DNA of 64,000 nucleotides from Prionace glauca (GCA_037974335.1 CM075760.1:60022515-60086514), one strand, 5' to 3'. Numbered from the stretch's first letter, positions 9,485-19,929 are shown. Numbers and translations: made by a program. The notes: generated from the letters alone by a model not told the origin.

Positions 9485-10633
9485 TCAGTCCTGGATGTGA
9501 TTAACAGCAGCAATAACAGCAGAATCCAACCCCTGCTGTCGCCTGTGAACTTGCTGATGTTTCAGCAGGTTGCTTGACTGAGCGAATCCCTTCCCACACA
9601 TGGAACAGTTGAACGGCCTTTCCCCAGTGTGAACTCGCTGGTGTTTCAGAAGATTCTGTTTACTTTTAAATCTCTTTTCACAATCAGAACATTCAAAAGG
9701 TCTCTGATCAGTGTGAACAAGTTGGTGTGTAGTCAGGTGGGATGACTGAGTGAATCTCTTGCTGCACAGGAGGCAAGTGTAAGGTCTCTCTCCACTGTGA
9801 ATTCGCCGGTGTATCAGAAGGTCGGATGTGTCAATGAATTCCTGACAACACACAGGGCAGGTGAACGGCCTCTCCCCAGTGTGAACTCGACGGTGTCTCA
9901 GAAGGTGGGCTAATCGAGTGAATCCCTTCCCACAGAGAGAGCAGGTGAATGGCCTCTCCCCAGTGTGAGTGCACTGGTGTTTCAGAAGATCCTTTTTGCT
10001 TTTAAATGTTTTCTCACATTCAGAACAATTGATTGGTCTCTGATCAGTGTGAACAAATCGGTGTTTCAGGAGCTGCGATGAACAAGTGAATCCCTTTCCA
10101 CACACGGGGCAGATGAACGGCCTCTCCCCAGTGTGAGTGCGTTGGTGAATCAATAAATCCTTTCTGCTTTTAAAGTTTTTCTCACAGTCAGAATATTTAA
10201 ATGGTCTCTGATCAGTGTGAACACTTTGGTGTGTCAGGAGGTGGGACGACTGAGTGAATCCCTTCCCACACATGTTGCAGATGAACGGCCTCTCCCCAGT
10301 GTGAGTGCGTTGGTGAATCAATAAATCCTTTCTGCTTTTAAAGCTCTTCTCACAATCAGAACATTTAAATGGTCTCTGATCAGAGTGAACCTGGTGGTGA
10401 TTCCGGAGGTTTGATAAGGCATTAAATCCCTTCCCACACTGAAGACAGGTGAATGGCCTCTCACCAGTATGGACGTGCTGGTGTGTGTACAGGCTGGATG
10501 CCTGAGTGAATCCCTTCCCACACACAGAGCAGGTGAATGGTCTCTCCCCAGTGTGAATACGTCGATGGGTTTCCAATTCAGATGGGTAATTGAATCCTAT
10601 CCCACAGTCCGCACATTTCCACGGTTTCTCCAT
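9485..10633 (-). CDS. C2H2 zinc-finger protein, 13 fingers
   Basis: 382-residue open frame starting MEKPWKCADCGIGFNYPS and ending AAVNHIQD. It has thirteen C2H2 fingers spaced 28 residues apart; by family it should be a nuclear sequence-specific DNA-binding protein. Finger 6 begins KYSDC, so its first zinc Cys is Tyr and it probably does not fold normally. Fingers 3-4, 5-6, 7-8 and 11-12 form a repeated two-finger unit: a CGKGF finger, a TDQRPF-type linker, then a CEK-FKS finger and a TGERPF linker. No KRAB or other effector domain is visible. An upstream degenerate finger (about 10,860-11,000) and the exon copy at 11,690-12,085 suggest a spliced 5' end from the promoter near 12.2 kb. It lies head to head with the gene at 13,037. 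A partial inverted duplicate is the pseudogene at 17,884-18,668. Confidence 0.92.
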   Translation of the reverse strand: MEKPWKCADCGIGFNYPSELETHRRIHTGERPFTCSVCGKGFTQASSLYTHQHVHTGERPFTCLQCGKGFNALSNLRNHHQVHSDQRPFKCSDCEKSFKSRKDLLIHQRTHTGERPFICNMCGKGFTQSSHLLTHQSVHTDQRPFKYSDCEKNFKSRKDLLIHQRTHTGERPFICPVCGKGFTCSSQLLKHRFVHTDQRPINCSECEKTFKSKKDLLKHQCTHTGERPFTCSLCGKGFTRLAHLLRHRRVHTGERPFTCPVCCQEFIDTSDLLIHRRIHSGERPYTCLLCSKRFTQSSHLTTHQLVHTDQRPFECSDCEKRFKSKQNLLKHQRVHTGERPFNCSMCGKGFAQSSNLLKHQQVHRRQQGLDSAVIAAVNHIQD

Positions 10634-10684
10634 TATTATTGACCGGCTATTGGGCGTAGGTGGAATGCAGATTTGAGCTCACTA

Positions 10685-10775
10685 TCAGATCAGCCATGAT
10701 GTCATTAAATGGTGGAACTGGCCTGTGGGGCCGAATGGCCTATTGCTGCTCCTTATTCACATGGTGCAGGTGTCC
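10685..10775 (+). mobile_element. CR1 3' tail
   Basis: GGCCGAATGGCCTATTGCTG and flanking bases match the extreme 3' end of CR1 elements in this window. The fragment is inserted just upstream of the 13-finger ZNF start. Confidence 0.6.
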
Positions 10776-11689
10776 TCATGACTTGCCAGGTTATACAATC
10801 AGTTGAAACCAGGTTCACACAAAGAACGCGAGTACGGTGTCTAGCTGATTTAAATGTGTTTTTTTTCACACTGTGTAACTGGTTAAAGTTCTGTTCCAGC
10901 TGTGGAAAAATAACAGATGTCTGTGTCTCGGGGCTTTTCCAGTCACAATGATGCTGAATAATTTCCCAAAGACAAAATAGGCAAACATTTCTCCTTCCAC
11001 ATTCATAGGCCTTTGATATTCAGATTCTGAAGAATTGTGTGACACTGTCAGATCCCAAGACGTTTGGTTTGAATCGCCCGTCTGCAGATATTCTGGAAAA
11101 GGAGTTTACATTGAATTACTTTGAATATACAAGACACAAATAAACCATTCAGTTTAATGCTTTATATATGACACAGCTTCTCCCATCCCATATACCTCAT
11201 CACAGCCTTTCAGTTGATTTTTCTATTTCTTTTTCTCTTGTGCGCTTCTCCCATTTCCTTTTGAAACAATCTCAACACTTTCCTCAACTCATTTCTGTGG
11301 TAATTCTCAACCTGTGAGTGAACAAATTTGTCCTTATTGCCTTCCTGGATTTATTAGTAACTATCTAGTATTTATGACTCTTTGTTTATTGATTGCTCCT
11401 CCTTTTAGATTCTGTCACAAGTGGAAGCATTCTTTCCACATTTCCCCTGTCCAAGGCTCTGGTAATTATAAAGACTTGTATCAGGTCACTGCTCTACAAA
11501 AAAAAACTTCAATCCATTTAATTTTTCCTGAAAGCTGTAATCTCTGTTTACAAAAACCATCACAACCAATGCAGAATATAAATTACAGAGAGACAAATAT
11601 TTCTATTGGGGTTGAGTTTTCTGTGTAAATCGTCAACTTGTATGTAAAAACAGTTTTAAAAATAAGCCCACAATAGAAACGCTGAACAG
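10776..11689. other. ZNF intron region with degenerate finger
   Basis: About 10,860-11,000 (minus) contains the reverse complement of AACTTTAACCAGTTACACAG. Similar sequence lies upstream of the pseudogene at 1,820 and at 20,878-21,065; it is a degenerate FNQL-type finger shared by these genes. The rest, to 11,690, is AT-rich with no recognised feature and is probably intron of the minus-strand ZNF gene. Confidence 0.5.
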
Positions 11690-12085
11690 ACAATTCTCTT
11701 TCCTCCACTCCCAGTTTTCTCCCTCCCTCTCCTCTGCCTGGGTTCAGTTCTCCAGCTCCTCTCTGCAGACTGACAATAAAACCGATGGGTCTTATTGGGG
11801 ATGTTGGAGCCTCCAGCGGGTGTTTGTGAATCCTCCCCGCCCACCTCCCAGGGTTTCCTTCCTTCCCAGAGATCAGAGTCCTCATTGATTTGAGGCCAAA
11901 GTGTAACCTCTTATTTACTGACCCCCTCCCCCATCCTCTGATGTGAACCATCCTCCAGTGTCTAAGCCAGGATGGGGCCGTTAACCTGGGCCTGTTCTCG
12001 GGAGGGAGAAGCCCCGAAGCTGCAAACCAGGGAGCTGACAATGTTTCTGAAGGGTTTGCGGATCCACAAAGTGTTTCCAGACCCG
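11690..12085 (-). repeat. Inverted-repeat arm, 5' exon of minus ZNF
   Basis: Reverse complement of 12,441-12,850 over nearly its whole length. Shared landmarks include GCTGCAAACCAGGGAGCTGA and TTTGGCCTCAAATCAATGAG. It probably carries the non-coding first exon of the ZNF gene at 9,485-10,633. The splice-donor-like GTAAGG seen in the other arm reads GGAAGG here. Confidence 0.75.
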
Positions 12086-12149
12086 CCCCAATATCCAGCC
12101 GCCGGTTCCAGCGCCTCCCCCTCCGCTGCTGCAAAGTTTGCTCCGCATT

Positions 12150-12440
12150 CACCGGGTTTCTTCTGAGTGTTGGTCTCCAGCTCCGCCCCTCATTCACTCC
12201 GATTGGTTGGAGGACCAGCCGCTCCTGCTCAGTCCTCCTGCCCCGCCCTTCATTCGCTCCGATTGGTTGGAGGACCAGCCGCTCCCGCTCCGTACTCCAG
12301 CCCCGCCCCCTCTTTCTATTGGCCCAGATCTGCCGTCAATCAGTCCCCGGGCATTGTGATTTGGAGCATACGCAGTGTCACTGCTGTCCTTGGCGCTTGT
12401 TCGTCCCGGAGAAGCGGAGTCAGCGTTAGGCGGTGGCTGG
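12150..12440. promoter_or_regulatory. Bidirectional GC-rich promoter
   Basis: Lies between the two inverted-repeat arms. It has two tandem copies (about 12,180 and 12,243, period about 62 bp) of a unit containing CTCCGATTGGTTGGAGGACC, i.e. an inverted CCAAT box, next to CCGCCC GC-boxes. A third ATTGG follows at about 12,320. No TATA box is evident. Position between head-to-head ZNF genes suggests a shared promoter. Confidence 0.7.
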
Positions 12441-12850
12441 GAGGGTCTGGAAACACTTTGTGGATCCGCAAACCCTTCAGAATCATTGTCAGCTCCCTGG
12501 TTTGCAGCTTCGGGGCTTCTCCCTCTCTCCCTCCCGGGAACAGGCCCAGGTTAACGGCCCCATCCTGGCTCAGTTCACATCAGAGGATGGGGAAGGGGGA
12601 CAGTAAATAAGAGGTTACACTTTGGCCTCAAATCAATGAGGACTCTGATCTCTGGTAAGGAAGGAAACCCTGGGAGGTAGGCGGGGAGGATTCACAAACA
12701 TCCGCTGGAGGCCCCAACACCCCAATAAGACCCATTGGTTTCATTGCCAGTCTGCAGACAGGAGCTGGAGAACTGAACCCAGACAGAGGAGAGGGAGGGA
12801 GAAAACTGGGAGTGGAGGAAAGAAATGGTGAGATGGATTTGGATTTCAAC
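12441..12850 (+). repeat. Inverted-repeat arm, 5' exon of plus ZNF
   Basis: Mirror of 11,690-12,085. A strong donor-like GTAAGT lies just beyond it at 12,868. An acceptor (pyrimidine tract ending TTTCACAG at 12,935) would give a 68-bp intron before the finger exon of the gene at 13,037. A weaker donor (GTAAGG) is at about 12,654. Confidence 0.7.
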
Positions 12851-13036
12851 CCAAGGAGCGGTGGGGGGTAAGTGCTAGACAGGGATTTACAGTTTTTACA
12901 GTTCTTTCACACTTATTTCCTGTTCCATTTCACAGGGATTCGATGGAGAGATTTGCAGTCAGAAATTTTAAACCTAATTTCATGAAACGACAGATTGCTT
13001 GATTTATTCTCACCTGACTGTCATCAGAATTTGAAC

Positions 13037-13654
13037 ATGGAGCCAAATAGCATCACTCACACAAGTGAGAAACCGTACACTTGTTCTGTTTGTGGACGAG
13101 GCTTTAGCTATTCATCCGGCCTGTCCAGACACAAACGCAGTCACAGCATGGGGAAACCATGGAAATGTGGGGAATGTGAGAAGAAATTCAATTACCCATC
13201 GGAGCTGGAAACTCATCAACGCAGTCACACTGGTGAGAGGCCATTCTCGTGCTCCGTGTGTGGGAGGGGATTCACTGCGTTATTCATCCTCCAGTCACAC
13301 CAGCGAATTCACACAAAAGAGAAGCCATTCAGCTGCACATTCTGTGGAAAGAAGTTCAGGCAATTGTTTGCCCTCACTGTCCACCAGCGAGGTCACACTG
13401 GGGAGAGACCATTCACTTGCTCCCTGTGTGGGAATGGATTCACTCAATCATCTCAACTGTTGATACACCGGCGAGTTCACACTGGTGAAAGGCCATTCAC
13501 TTGTTCTGTGTGTGAGAAGAGATTTGCTCAGTCGGCTGCCTTGATGACACACCAGCGAGTTCACACTGGTGAGAGGCCATTCAGTTGCTCTGAGTGTGGG
13601 AAGAGGTTCATTCAGTTAGCCAACCTGCTGACACATGGACGAGTTCACAAGTGA
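13037..13654 (+). CDS. C2H2 zinc-finger protein, 7 fingers
   Basis: Start chosen at the ATG at 13,037 ([19 protein letters not shown]), because the frame upstream has no earlier in-frame ATG. The 205-residue product has seven intact C2H2 fingers with TGERPF linkers; finger 2 has a HSMGKPW entry rather than TGEKP. By family this is a DNA-binding nuclear protein; no effector domain is seen. It is preceded by a likely 68-bp intron (12,868-12,935) and a 5' exon in the inverted-repeat arm, and is driven from the shared promoter with the minus-strand 13-finger gene. The finger-2 start ([20 protein letters not shown]) closely matches finger 1 of the genes at 9,485 and 21,781, showing recent common origin. 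Confidence 0.9.
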   Translation: MEPNSITHTSEKPYTCSVCGRGFSYSSGLSRHKRSHSMGKPWKCGECEKKFNYPSELETHQRSHTGERPFSCSVCGRGFTALFILQSHQRIHTKEKPFSCTFCGKKFRQLFALTVHQRGHTGERPFTCSLCGNGFTQSSQLLIHRRVHTGERPFTCSVCEKRFAQSAALMTHQRVHTGERPFSCSECGKRFIQLANLLTHGRVHK

Positions 13655-13789
13655 CTGCAGAAGTAATGCGGCTGTTAATCACACTGAACCATGCTCATTC
13701 TGATCATTTGAGTTTGTTTATTTATATATAATAAAAATCTCATGTACATGAGACGTAGATGTAAATCATATACACATACCTAGAGATAT

Positions 13790-13935
13790 ACATGGTGGCG
13801 TTGTGGTAATGCCACTGGAACAATAATCCGAAGGCCCAGACTAATTCTCTGGTGCCATGGGTTCAAATCCCACAATCAAAAGTGGCAGAATTTCAATTCA
13901 GTTACTAAATCTGGAATATAAAACTAGTCCATTTA
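13790..13935 (+). mobile_element. tRNA-derived SINE
   Basis: Contains GGTGGCGTTGTGGTAATGCC (A-box-like), ATAATCCGAAGGCCCAGACT and the B-box-like GGGTTCAAATCCCAC, followed by TTCAATTCAGTTACTAAATC. A tRNA-headed SINE family different from the V-SINE copies. Confidence 0.75.
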
Positions 13936-13949
13936 ACAGCTATTGATCT

Positions 13950-14090
13950 TGTTGTCAGTCTGCAAACAGGAGCCTGGAGAACTGAACCCAGACAGAAGAG
14001 AGGGAGGGAGAAAACAGAGTGTAGGAAAGAAATGGTGAGATCGGTTTAGATTTCAGCCCAGGAAGGAGGGAAAGGCTGTGGGATGGGGAT
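13950..14090 (+). repeat. Third partial copy of the ZNF 5' exon
   Basis: Matches 12,740-12,880 in the same orientation (GAACTGAACCCAGACAGA, then AGGAAAGAAATGGTGAGAT). It lies downstream of the 7-finger gene and has lost the GTAAGT donor. No finger exon follows, so it looks like a leftover of another ZNF unit. Confidence 0.7.
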
Positions 14091-14116
14091 TTATAGATGT
14101 GGGGGAACACAGAGAG

Positions 14117-14427
14117 CAAAACATGTTCCATCTGTCTGAGCTGGATTTATCTCTAATGAATCATTTTAAAATCCCAAATGCATGTAAGTTCCTTTTGAAT
14201 GGCTTTCCTTCTCCCTGTCTCCTCCATCCTCACCTCCAACAAGTGTGAGGAGCACATGGAGCTTTTTCATCACTAAGATTGAGAAAATCCCTTCAGCTGC
14301 CTCTACTGCTTTCCTTCCTTCCACCAACTCACCAAGACAGATTCTGTTTAAAACTCCCCCTTGTCTGAGACCTGAACCCACATCTGACTCAAGATAAATC
14401 CAGATCAGACAATGGAACATCTTTCTC
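14117..14427. mobile_element. Possible small inverted-repeat element
   Basis: About 38 bp at 14,121-14,158 (CATGTTCCATCTGTCTGAGC and on) recur inverted at 14,386-14,423 with several differences. They bound a 300-bp segment with no coding content I recognise. This suggests a MITE-like DNA transposon remnant, but no target-site duplication is clear. Confidence 0.35.
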
Positions 14428-14534
14428 TAGTTTCTTTCCTATCTCCGCTGTTGCCCTCTCAAGTCTCATCTTATCCATGAGACCCATCTCCTGCACCGTC
14501 AACTGTATTCCCTGTAAACTACCGAAGAACGTAC

Positions 14535-15165
14535 ACAAAAATGAACAGAGGAATTTGGAGCAGGCCACTCAGCCCATCAAATACATTGCACAATTCTGTA
14601 ACATCATTATTGATCTGATTGCAGCCTCAACCCCACTTTCCTCTTTAACCCCTAAAACTCTTGATTCCCTTGTCAATCAAGCATTTATTTAACTCAACCT
14701 TTCAAAATATTCAGTAACTGTGCCTTCACTGCTCTCCAGGGAAGAGGATTCCACAGAGTAATGACTCTCAGAGGAAACATTTCTCCTCCTCTCTATCTTA
14801 AATTCTGGACCCAGTGTTTTTAGCCTAACGCCCCAAGTCCTTGTCTCTCTTATGAAGGGGAAGACACCTCCTGAGCATATACACTGTCAAGTCCCCTCAC
14901 GATCTTAAACATTTCAATAAGATTGACTCATTCTTCTGAACTTCAATAGATACAAGCCCAATCTGCCTCATATTTCCTCTGACACACTCCCTCATCCCAG
15001 AAATCAGTCGATTGAACTATCTCCTAACTATGTTTCTAATATAACTATATCCTATCATAAGTAAGGACATCAAAACTGTACAGTATTCCAGATGTGGCCT
15101 TGCCAACACCCTCTACAACTGGCAGTATAACATCCCTGTTTTCACATCCTGTTCCCCTTGCAATA
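14535..15165 (-). mobile_element. Old CR1 LINE 3' part
   Basis: Minus-strand CR1 of an older subfamily. Landmarks, from 3' UTR to RT, are GAGCAGGCCACTCAGCCCAT, GTCAAGTCCCCTCACGATCT and GTACAGTATTCCAGATGTGG (the reverse of the HLEYCxQFW-type region). No continuous frame remains. Confidence 0.75.
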
Positions 15166-15184
15166 AAGAACACTTGTTAATCAT

Positions 15185-15395
15185 GTGGAGACAGGGGGGG
15201 TCCCAGAGGACTGGAAAGTAGCTAATGTGACACTGCTGTTTAGGAAGGGAGTGAGGCAGCAGATGGAAAATTATAGGATGGTTAGCCTAACTTCGGTCAT
15301 TGACAAGATTTTAGAGTCAATTATTAATGATGAGATCATGGAGCACTTGGAAGTGCCTGATAAGATAGGACTGAGTGAGCACGGCTTCGTCAAAA
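15185..15395 (+). mobile_element. CR1 LINE, 5' piece of split copy
   Basis: Plus frame GGVPEDWKVANVTLLF, LTSVIDKILESIINDE and LSEHGFVKKK match the N-terminal fingers of the CR1 reverse transcriptase. The element is cut here by a minus-strand CR1 and resumes at 16,873, where the expected continuation (AGTCATGTCTGACAG) is found. Confidence 0.85.
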
Positions 15396-16872
15396 AGAAA
15401 TAGGAGCAGAAGTCGGCCATCTAGCCCCTCGAGCCTGCCCTGCCATTCAATAAGATCATGGCTGATCTGTCGTGTCTCAGTTCTGATGTGGGTATGCCAG
15501 CGTTGGACTGGCGTAAACACAGTAAAAAGTCTGACAACACCAGGTTTTAGTCCAACCGATTTATTTGATAATATTCTCACAAGCAAGCAGCCTTTCGAGT
15601 TTACCCTCTTCGTCAGGTGAATGGAGAGTTCTGGCCTCAGACAGAGCATATAAAGCACAGACAGTTTAGAGATTGCTGATTAGAATGCGAATCCTTACAC
15701 CTAACCTGCTGTTCAAGTCTTAAAGTGGCTGATAATGTGAGTGGAAGGAGCACTGATCACAGTTTAAAGAGATGTGTATTGTCTCCAGACAGTACAGTGA
15801 GTGAGGTTTTGCAAACCCAGGCAAGTCACGGGGGTTACAGATAGTGCGACATGAACCCAAGATCCCTGCTGAGACCATCCTCATGTGTGCGGAACTTGGC
15901 TATCAGTCTCTGTTCAGCGACTCTGCGCTCCAAGGCGGCCTTCATGACACACGACAGCGCAGAGTCGCTGAACAGAGACTGATAGCCAAGTTCCGCACAC
16001 ATGAGGACGGTCTCAACAGGGATCTTGGGTTCATGTCGCACTATCTGTAACCCCCGTGACTTGCCTGGGTTTGCAAAACCTCACTCACTGTACTGTCTGG
16101 AGACAATACACATCTCTTCAAACTGTGATTAGTGCTCCTTCCACTCACATTATCAGCCACTTTAAGACTTGAACAGCAGGTTAGGTGTAAGGATTCACAT
16201 TCTAATCAGCAATCTCTAAACTGCCTGTGCTTTATATGCTCTGTCTGAGGCCAGAACTCTCCATTCACCTGACGAAGAGGGTAACCTCGAAAGCCTGCTT
16301 GCTTGTGAGAATATTATCAAATAAATCGGTTGGACTAAAACCTGGTGTTGTCAGACTTTTTACTGTGTCTCAGTTCCACATTCCCGCCCTCTCCCCATAA
16401 CCCTTAATCCCCTCTCTTATCAAAAACCCATTAACCCGAGTCTTAAAAATATTTAGCGAGGCAGCCTCCACCACTTCAACGGGCAGAGAATTCCAGAGAT
16501 TCACTATCCTTTGAGTGAAGAAATTCCTCCTCAACTCCGTTCTAAACCGCCCCCCCCCCCTTTATCTTGAGGCTGTGCCCCCTAGTCCTACTATCCTTTC
16601 TGAGCGGGAAGAGTCTCTCCACCTCTATCCTATCCATCCCATTCATTATCTTATACGTCTCATTGAGATCTCCCCTCATTCTTCTAAACTCTAATGAGCT
16701 TGTGCCTAGTTTATTCAGCCTCTCATAGCTCAAACCCCTCAACTCCGGTATCAGCCTAGTAAACCTCCTCTGCACTCCCTCCAAGGCCAAAATATCCTTG
16801 CATAAGTACAGCGCCCAAAACTGCACACAGTACTCCAGCTGCGGCCTCACCAATGCCCTATACAGCCGCAGC
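15396..16872 (-). mobile_element. CR1 LINE inserted in CR1, itself interrupted
   Basis: Minus-strand CR1: 3' end at about 15,396-15,484 (GAAATAGGAGCAGAAGTCGG). After the foldback it continues from 16,365 to 16,872 with [17 protein letters not shown] and LEGVQRRFTRLIPELRGLSY in the minus frame. Same subfamily as 50,447-51,715 and 55,938-57,110. It splits the older plus-strand CR1. Confidence 0.85.
15485..16364. mobile_element. Penelope-like foldback (inverted dimer)
   Basis: Two arms, about 15,511-15,933 and 15,960-16,369, are near-perfect reverse complements around a short spacer. Each arm encodes the same peptide, EQRLIAKFRTHEDGLNRDLG or its relative. In the fuller copy at 39,752-40,295 this peptide follows VGEHFSCHGHSDPDLRVSIL. 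I read this as the region around the C-terminal endonuclease of Penelope-like elements (inference from motif memory). Flanking GTGTCTCAGTTC on both sides looks like a 12-bp target duplication within CR1. Confidence 0.7.
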
Positions 16873-17883
16873 AAGGGGGAGTCATGTCTGACAGATCTGT
16901 TCTGAGTTCTTTGAGGAGGTAACAAGGAAGTTCGATTAAGGAGAACGAGTGGATGTTATTTACTTAGATTTCCAGAAAGCCTTTGACAAGGTGCTGCAAA
17001 GGAGATTGTTAAATAAATTAAGAGTCCATGGTGTTAAGTGTAAGATCCTGGCATGGATAAAGGATTGGTTGACTGGCAGAAGCAGAGAGTGAGGATAAAG
17101 GGGTCTTTTTCAGTATGGCAGCCGGTGACTAGTGGTGTGCCTCAGGTTGATGCTGGGACCACATTTTTTCACAATATAACAATTTGAAATCACTGTGACT
17201 AAGTTTGCAAATGATACAAAGATATGTAGAGGGATAGGTAGTATTGAGGAAGCAGGGGATGGCGGAACAACTTGGACGAGTTTCGAGAGTGGGCAAAGAA
17301 GTGGCTGATGGATTACAATGTGGAAAAGTGTGAGGTTATTCTCTTTGGAAGGATGAATGGAGACTTTTCTAAACAGGGAAATGCTTAGGAAATCAGAAGC
17401 ACAAAGGGATTTGGGAGTTTTGTTCAAGATTCTCTTTCGGTTAGCATGCAGTTTCAGTCGGCAGTTAGGAAGGTAAATGCAATGTTAGCATTCATGTTGA
17501 GAAGGTTAGAATTCAAGAGCAGGGATGTACTTCTAAGGCTGTATAAAGCTCTGGTCAGACCCCATTTGGAGTATTGTGAGCAGTTTTGGTCCCCATATCT
17601 AAGGAAGGATGTGCTGGTCTTGGAAAGGGTCCAGAGGAGGTTCACAAGAATGATCCCTGGAATGAAGAGCTTATCGTATGAGGTAGAGTTGAGAAGGATG
17701 AGGGGAGGTCTTACTGAAACTAACAGGTACTGCGAGGCCTGGATAGAGTGGATGCAGAAAGGATGTTTCATTCGTAGGAAAAACTAGAACCAGAGGGCAC
17801 CATCTCAGAATAAAGAGATGATCCTTTAAAACAAAGATGAAGAGGAATTTTTTCAGCCAGAGAGTGGTGAATCTGTGAACTCT
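16873..17883 (+). mobile_element. CR1 LINE, 3' piece of split copy
   Basis: Continuation of 15,185-15,395: DFQKAFDKV-type sequence near 16,965, then VNAMLAFMLRRLEFKSRDVL, ALVRPHLEYCEQFWSPYLRK and LERVQRRFTRMIPGMKSLSY. It has several frame breaks. It ends in the middle of the zinc-finger pseudogene, whose first finger base follows at about 17,884. Confidence 0.85.
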
Positions 17884-18668
<785 letters not shown>

Positions 18669-18710
18669 ATGATGCCGACATGCCTGTTTCCAGTGATGTT
18701 CCACAGTTTT

Positions 18711-19170
18711 CTCTTATGTGTCAATAATTTAGACTTAACTGTATGGAAAATGATTACTAAGTTTGTATGATACAAAAGTTGCTGACATGGTTGACAATGA
18801 GGAATAATTGTGGACAGCAGGAAGATACTAATGGACTGGGGGGGTGGGGTTAGTCGACACAAAATTAGCAAGTAGAATTCAATCTGGATCAATGAGAGAG
18901 ATTGAACTTGGGAGAGTAAACAAGACAAGGGAATGAACAATACATGGGATGATGTTGTGAATTTTATAGAGGAACTTTGGAGTGCATATCCACTGATTCC
19001 TGAAAATGGTTGCATATGAGATCAGATGGTCAAGAAGGCATTTGGGACACTTCCCTGTCTGAGGCCTGGAATGAAAGAGCAGGGAGATTATGTTAGGACT
19101 TGATAAAAGATGAGTTTGAACACAGCTGAGTACTGAGCACAGTTCCGGTCACTGCATCATCTAACTATAA
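18711..19170 (+). mobile_element. Old CR1 fragment, copy of 8,590-8,826
   Basis: Related to the minus-strand CR1 remnant at 8,590-8,826 (shared GACAAGGGAATGAACAATA). It lies at the matching place downstream of the duplicated ZNF, so it was part of the duplicated segment. Further CR1-like sequence runs to about 19,170 (GAGCACAGTTCCGGTCACTG). Confidence 0.7.
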
Positions 19171-19344
19171 AGTAAGACATGATTCATTAATTTGTATCAA
19201 ACTGATAATTTATCAGAGTGCAATCAATGTTTAATTGATCAAATCTAGGAGATAAATAATTATAAGGTGACTTCAGGAAAATGGAAAAGGCTGATTAGTG
19301 ACTGGCTGAAAAATCTTTATTTATTTTAGTCTTGAGTTTACTTT

Positions 19345-19485
19345 TCATAGAACCCCTACAGTACAGGAGGAGGCATTCAGCCCATCAAGTCTGCACTGAC
19401 TGTCAGACAGAGTCTCTAGAGAAGTTGGATTCTGCTTTTGTTGCTGCTGTTGATCATATTTAGGATTGAATCATATTCATTCTGA
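19345..19485 (+). pseudogene. LINE tail and ZNF 3'-end scrap
   Basis: About 19,350-19,395 is a common repeat tail (ACCCCTACAGTACAGGAGGA). About 19,425-19,482 (TTGGATTCTGCTTTTGTTGC and on) resembles the last codons and 3' UTR start of the ZNF genes at 9,485 and 17,884. A third, mostly lost copy. Confidence 0.55.
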
Positions 19486-19929
19486 CTTTTTTTTATTGCT
19501 GATAAACTCCAGCCACATTACAGGAGTTAATATTTTAATACATCAAATAAATCAGCTTCTTTTCAAACAAACAACATTTCATGTGGTTCATCTCTAAGAT
19601 ATGAACATTTTCCCTTAAATCTGCTCTGGAAATGTCTTTAACAGATGATCAACAATTAAATATGTCGCATCAAATAACTGGAAAAAATCCACTACGGGCA
19701 TTCATTTCTCAAGTAATTCTGTTCTGGAATGTTCTGCTTGAAAGAGGATGGAAGCAGATTCAGATACATCTTGCCAAAGTGAATTGGATCTCCAGTTGAA
19801 GATAAAGTTAGCAGGGCTCTGGGGAGAGGGGAGTGGCGACGATGGGTGACTCTTTCAAATGTGTCACCACAGCCCATAAAGCAGCTGTATATTGACAGGA
19901 GAAAGGCTGATGTCCAAATACCCAAATAA
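19486..19929. other. No recognised feature
   Basis: AT-rich. About 19,690-19,830 may be part of the following LINE in an older, scrambled state, but I cannot support a boundary. Confidence 0.4.

Noticed and set aside
11583-12197. 204-residue minus-strand frame
   Set aside because: Lies in the 5' exon arm and promoter, with no domain. The mirror arm is not open in the matching frame.
12167-12610. 147-residue frame across the bidirectional promoter
   Set aside because: It crosses GC-rich promoter repeats and the 5' exon arm; its repeated peptide reflects the tandem CCAAT units.
15835-16050. 68-residue frames on both strands as small genes
   Set aside because: They are the two arms of the Penelope-like foldback; identical peptides on both strands follow from the palindrome.
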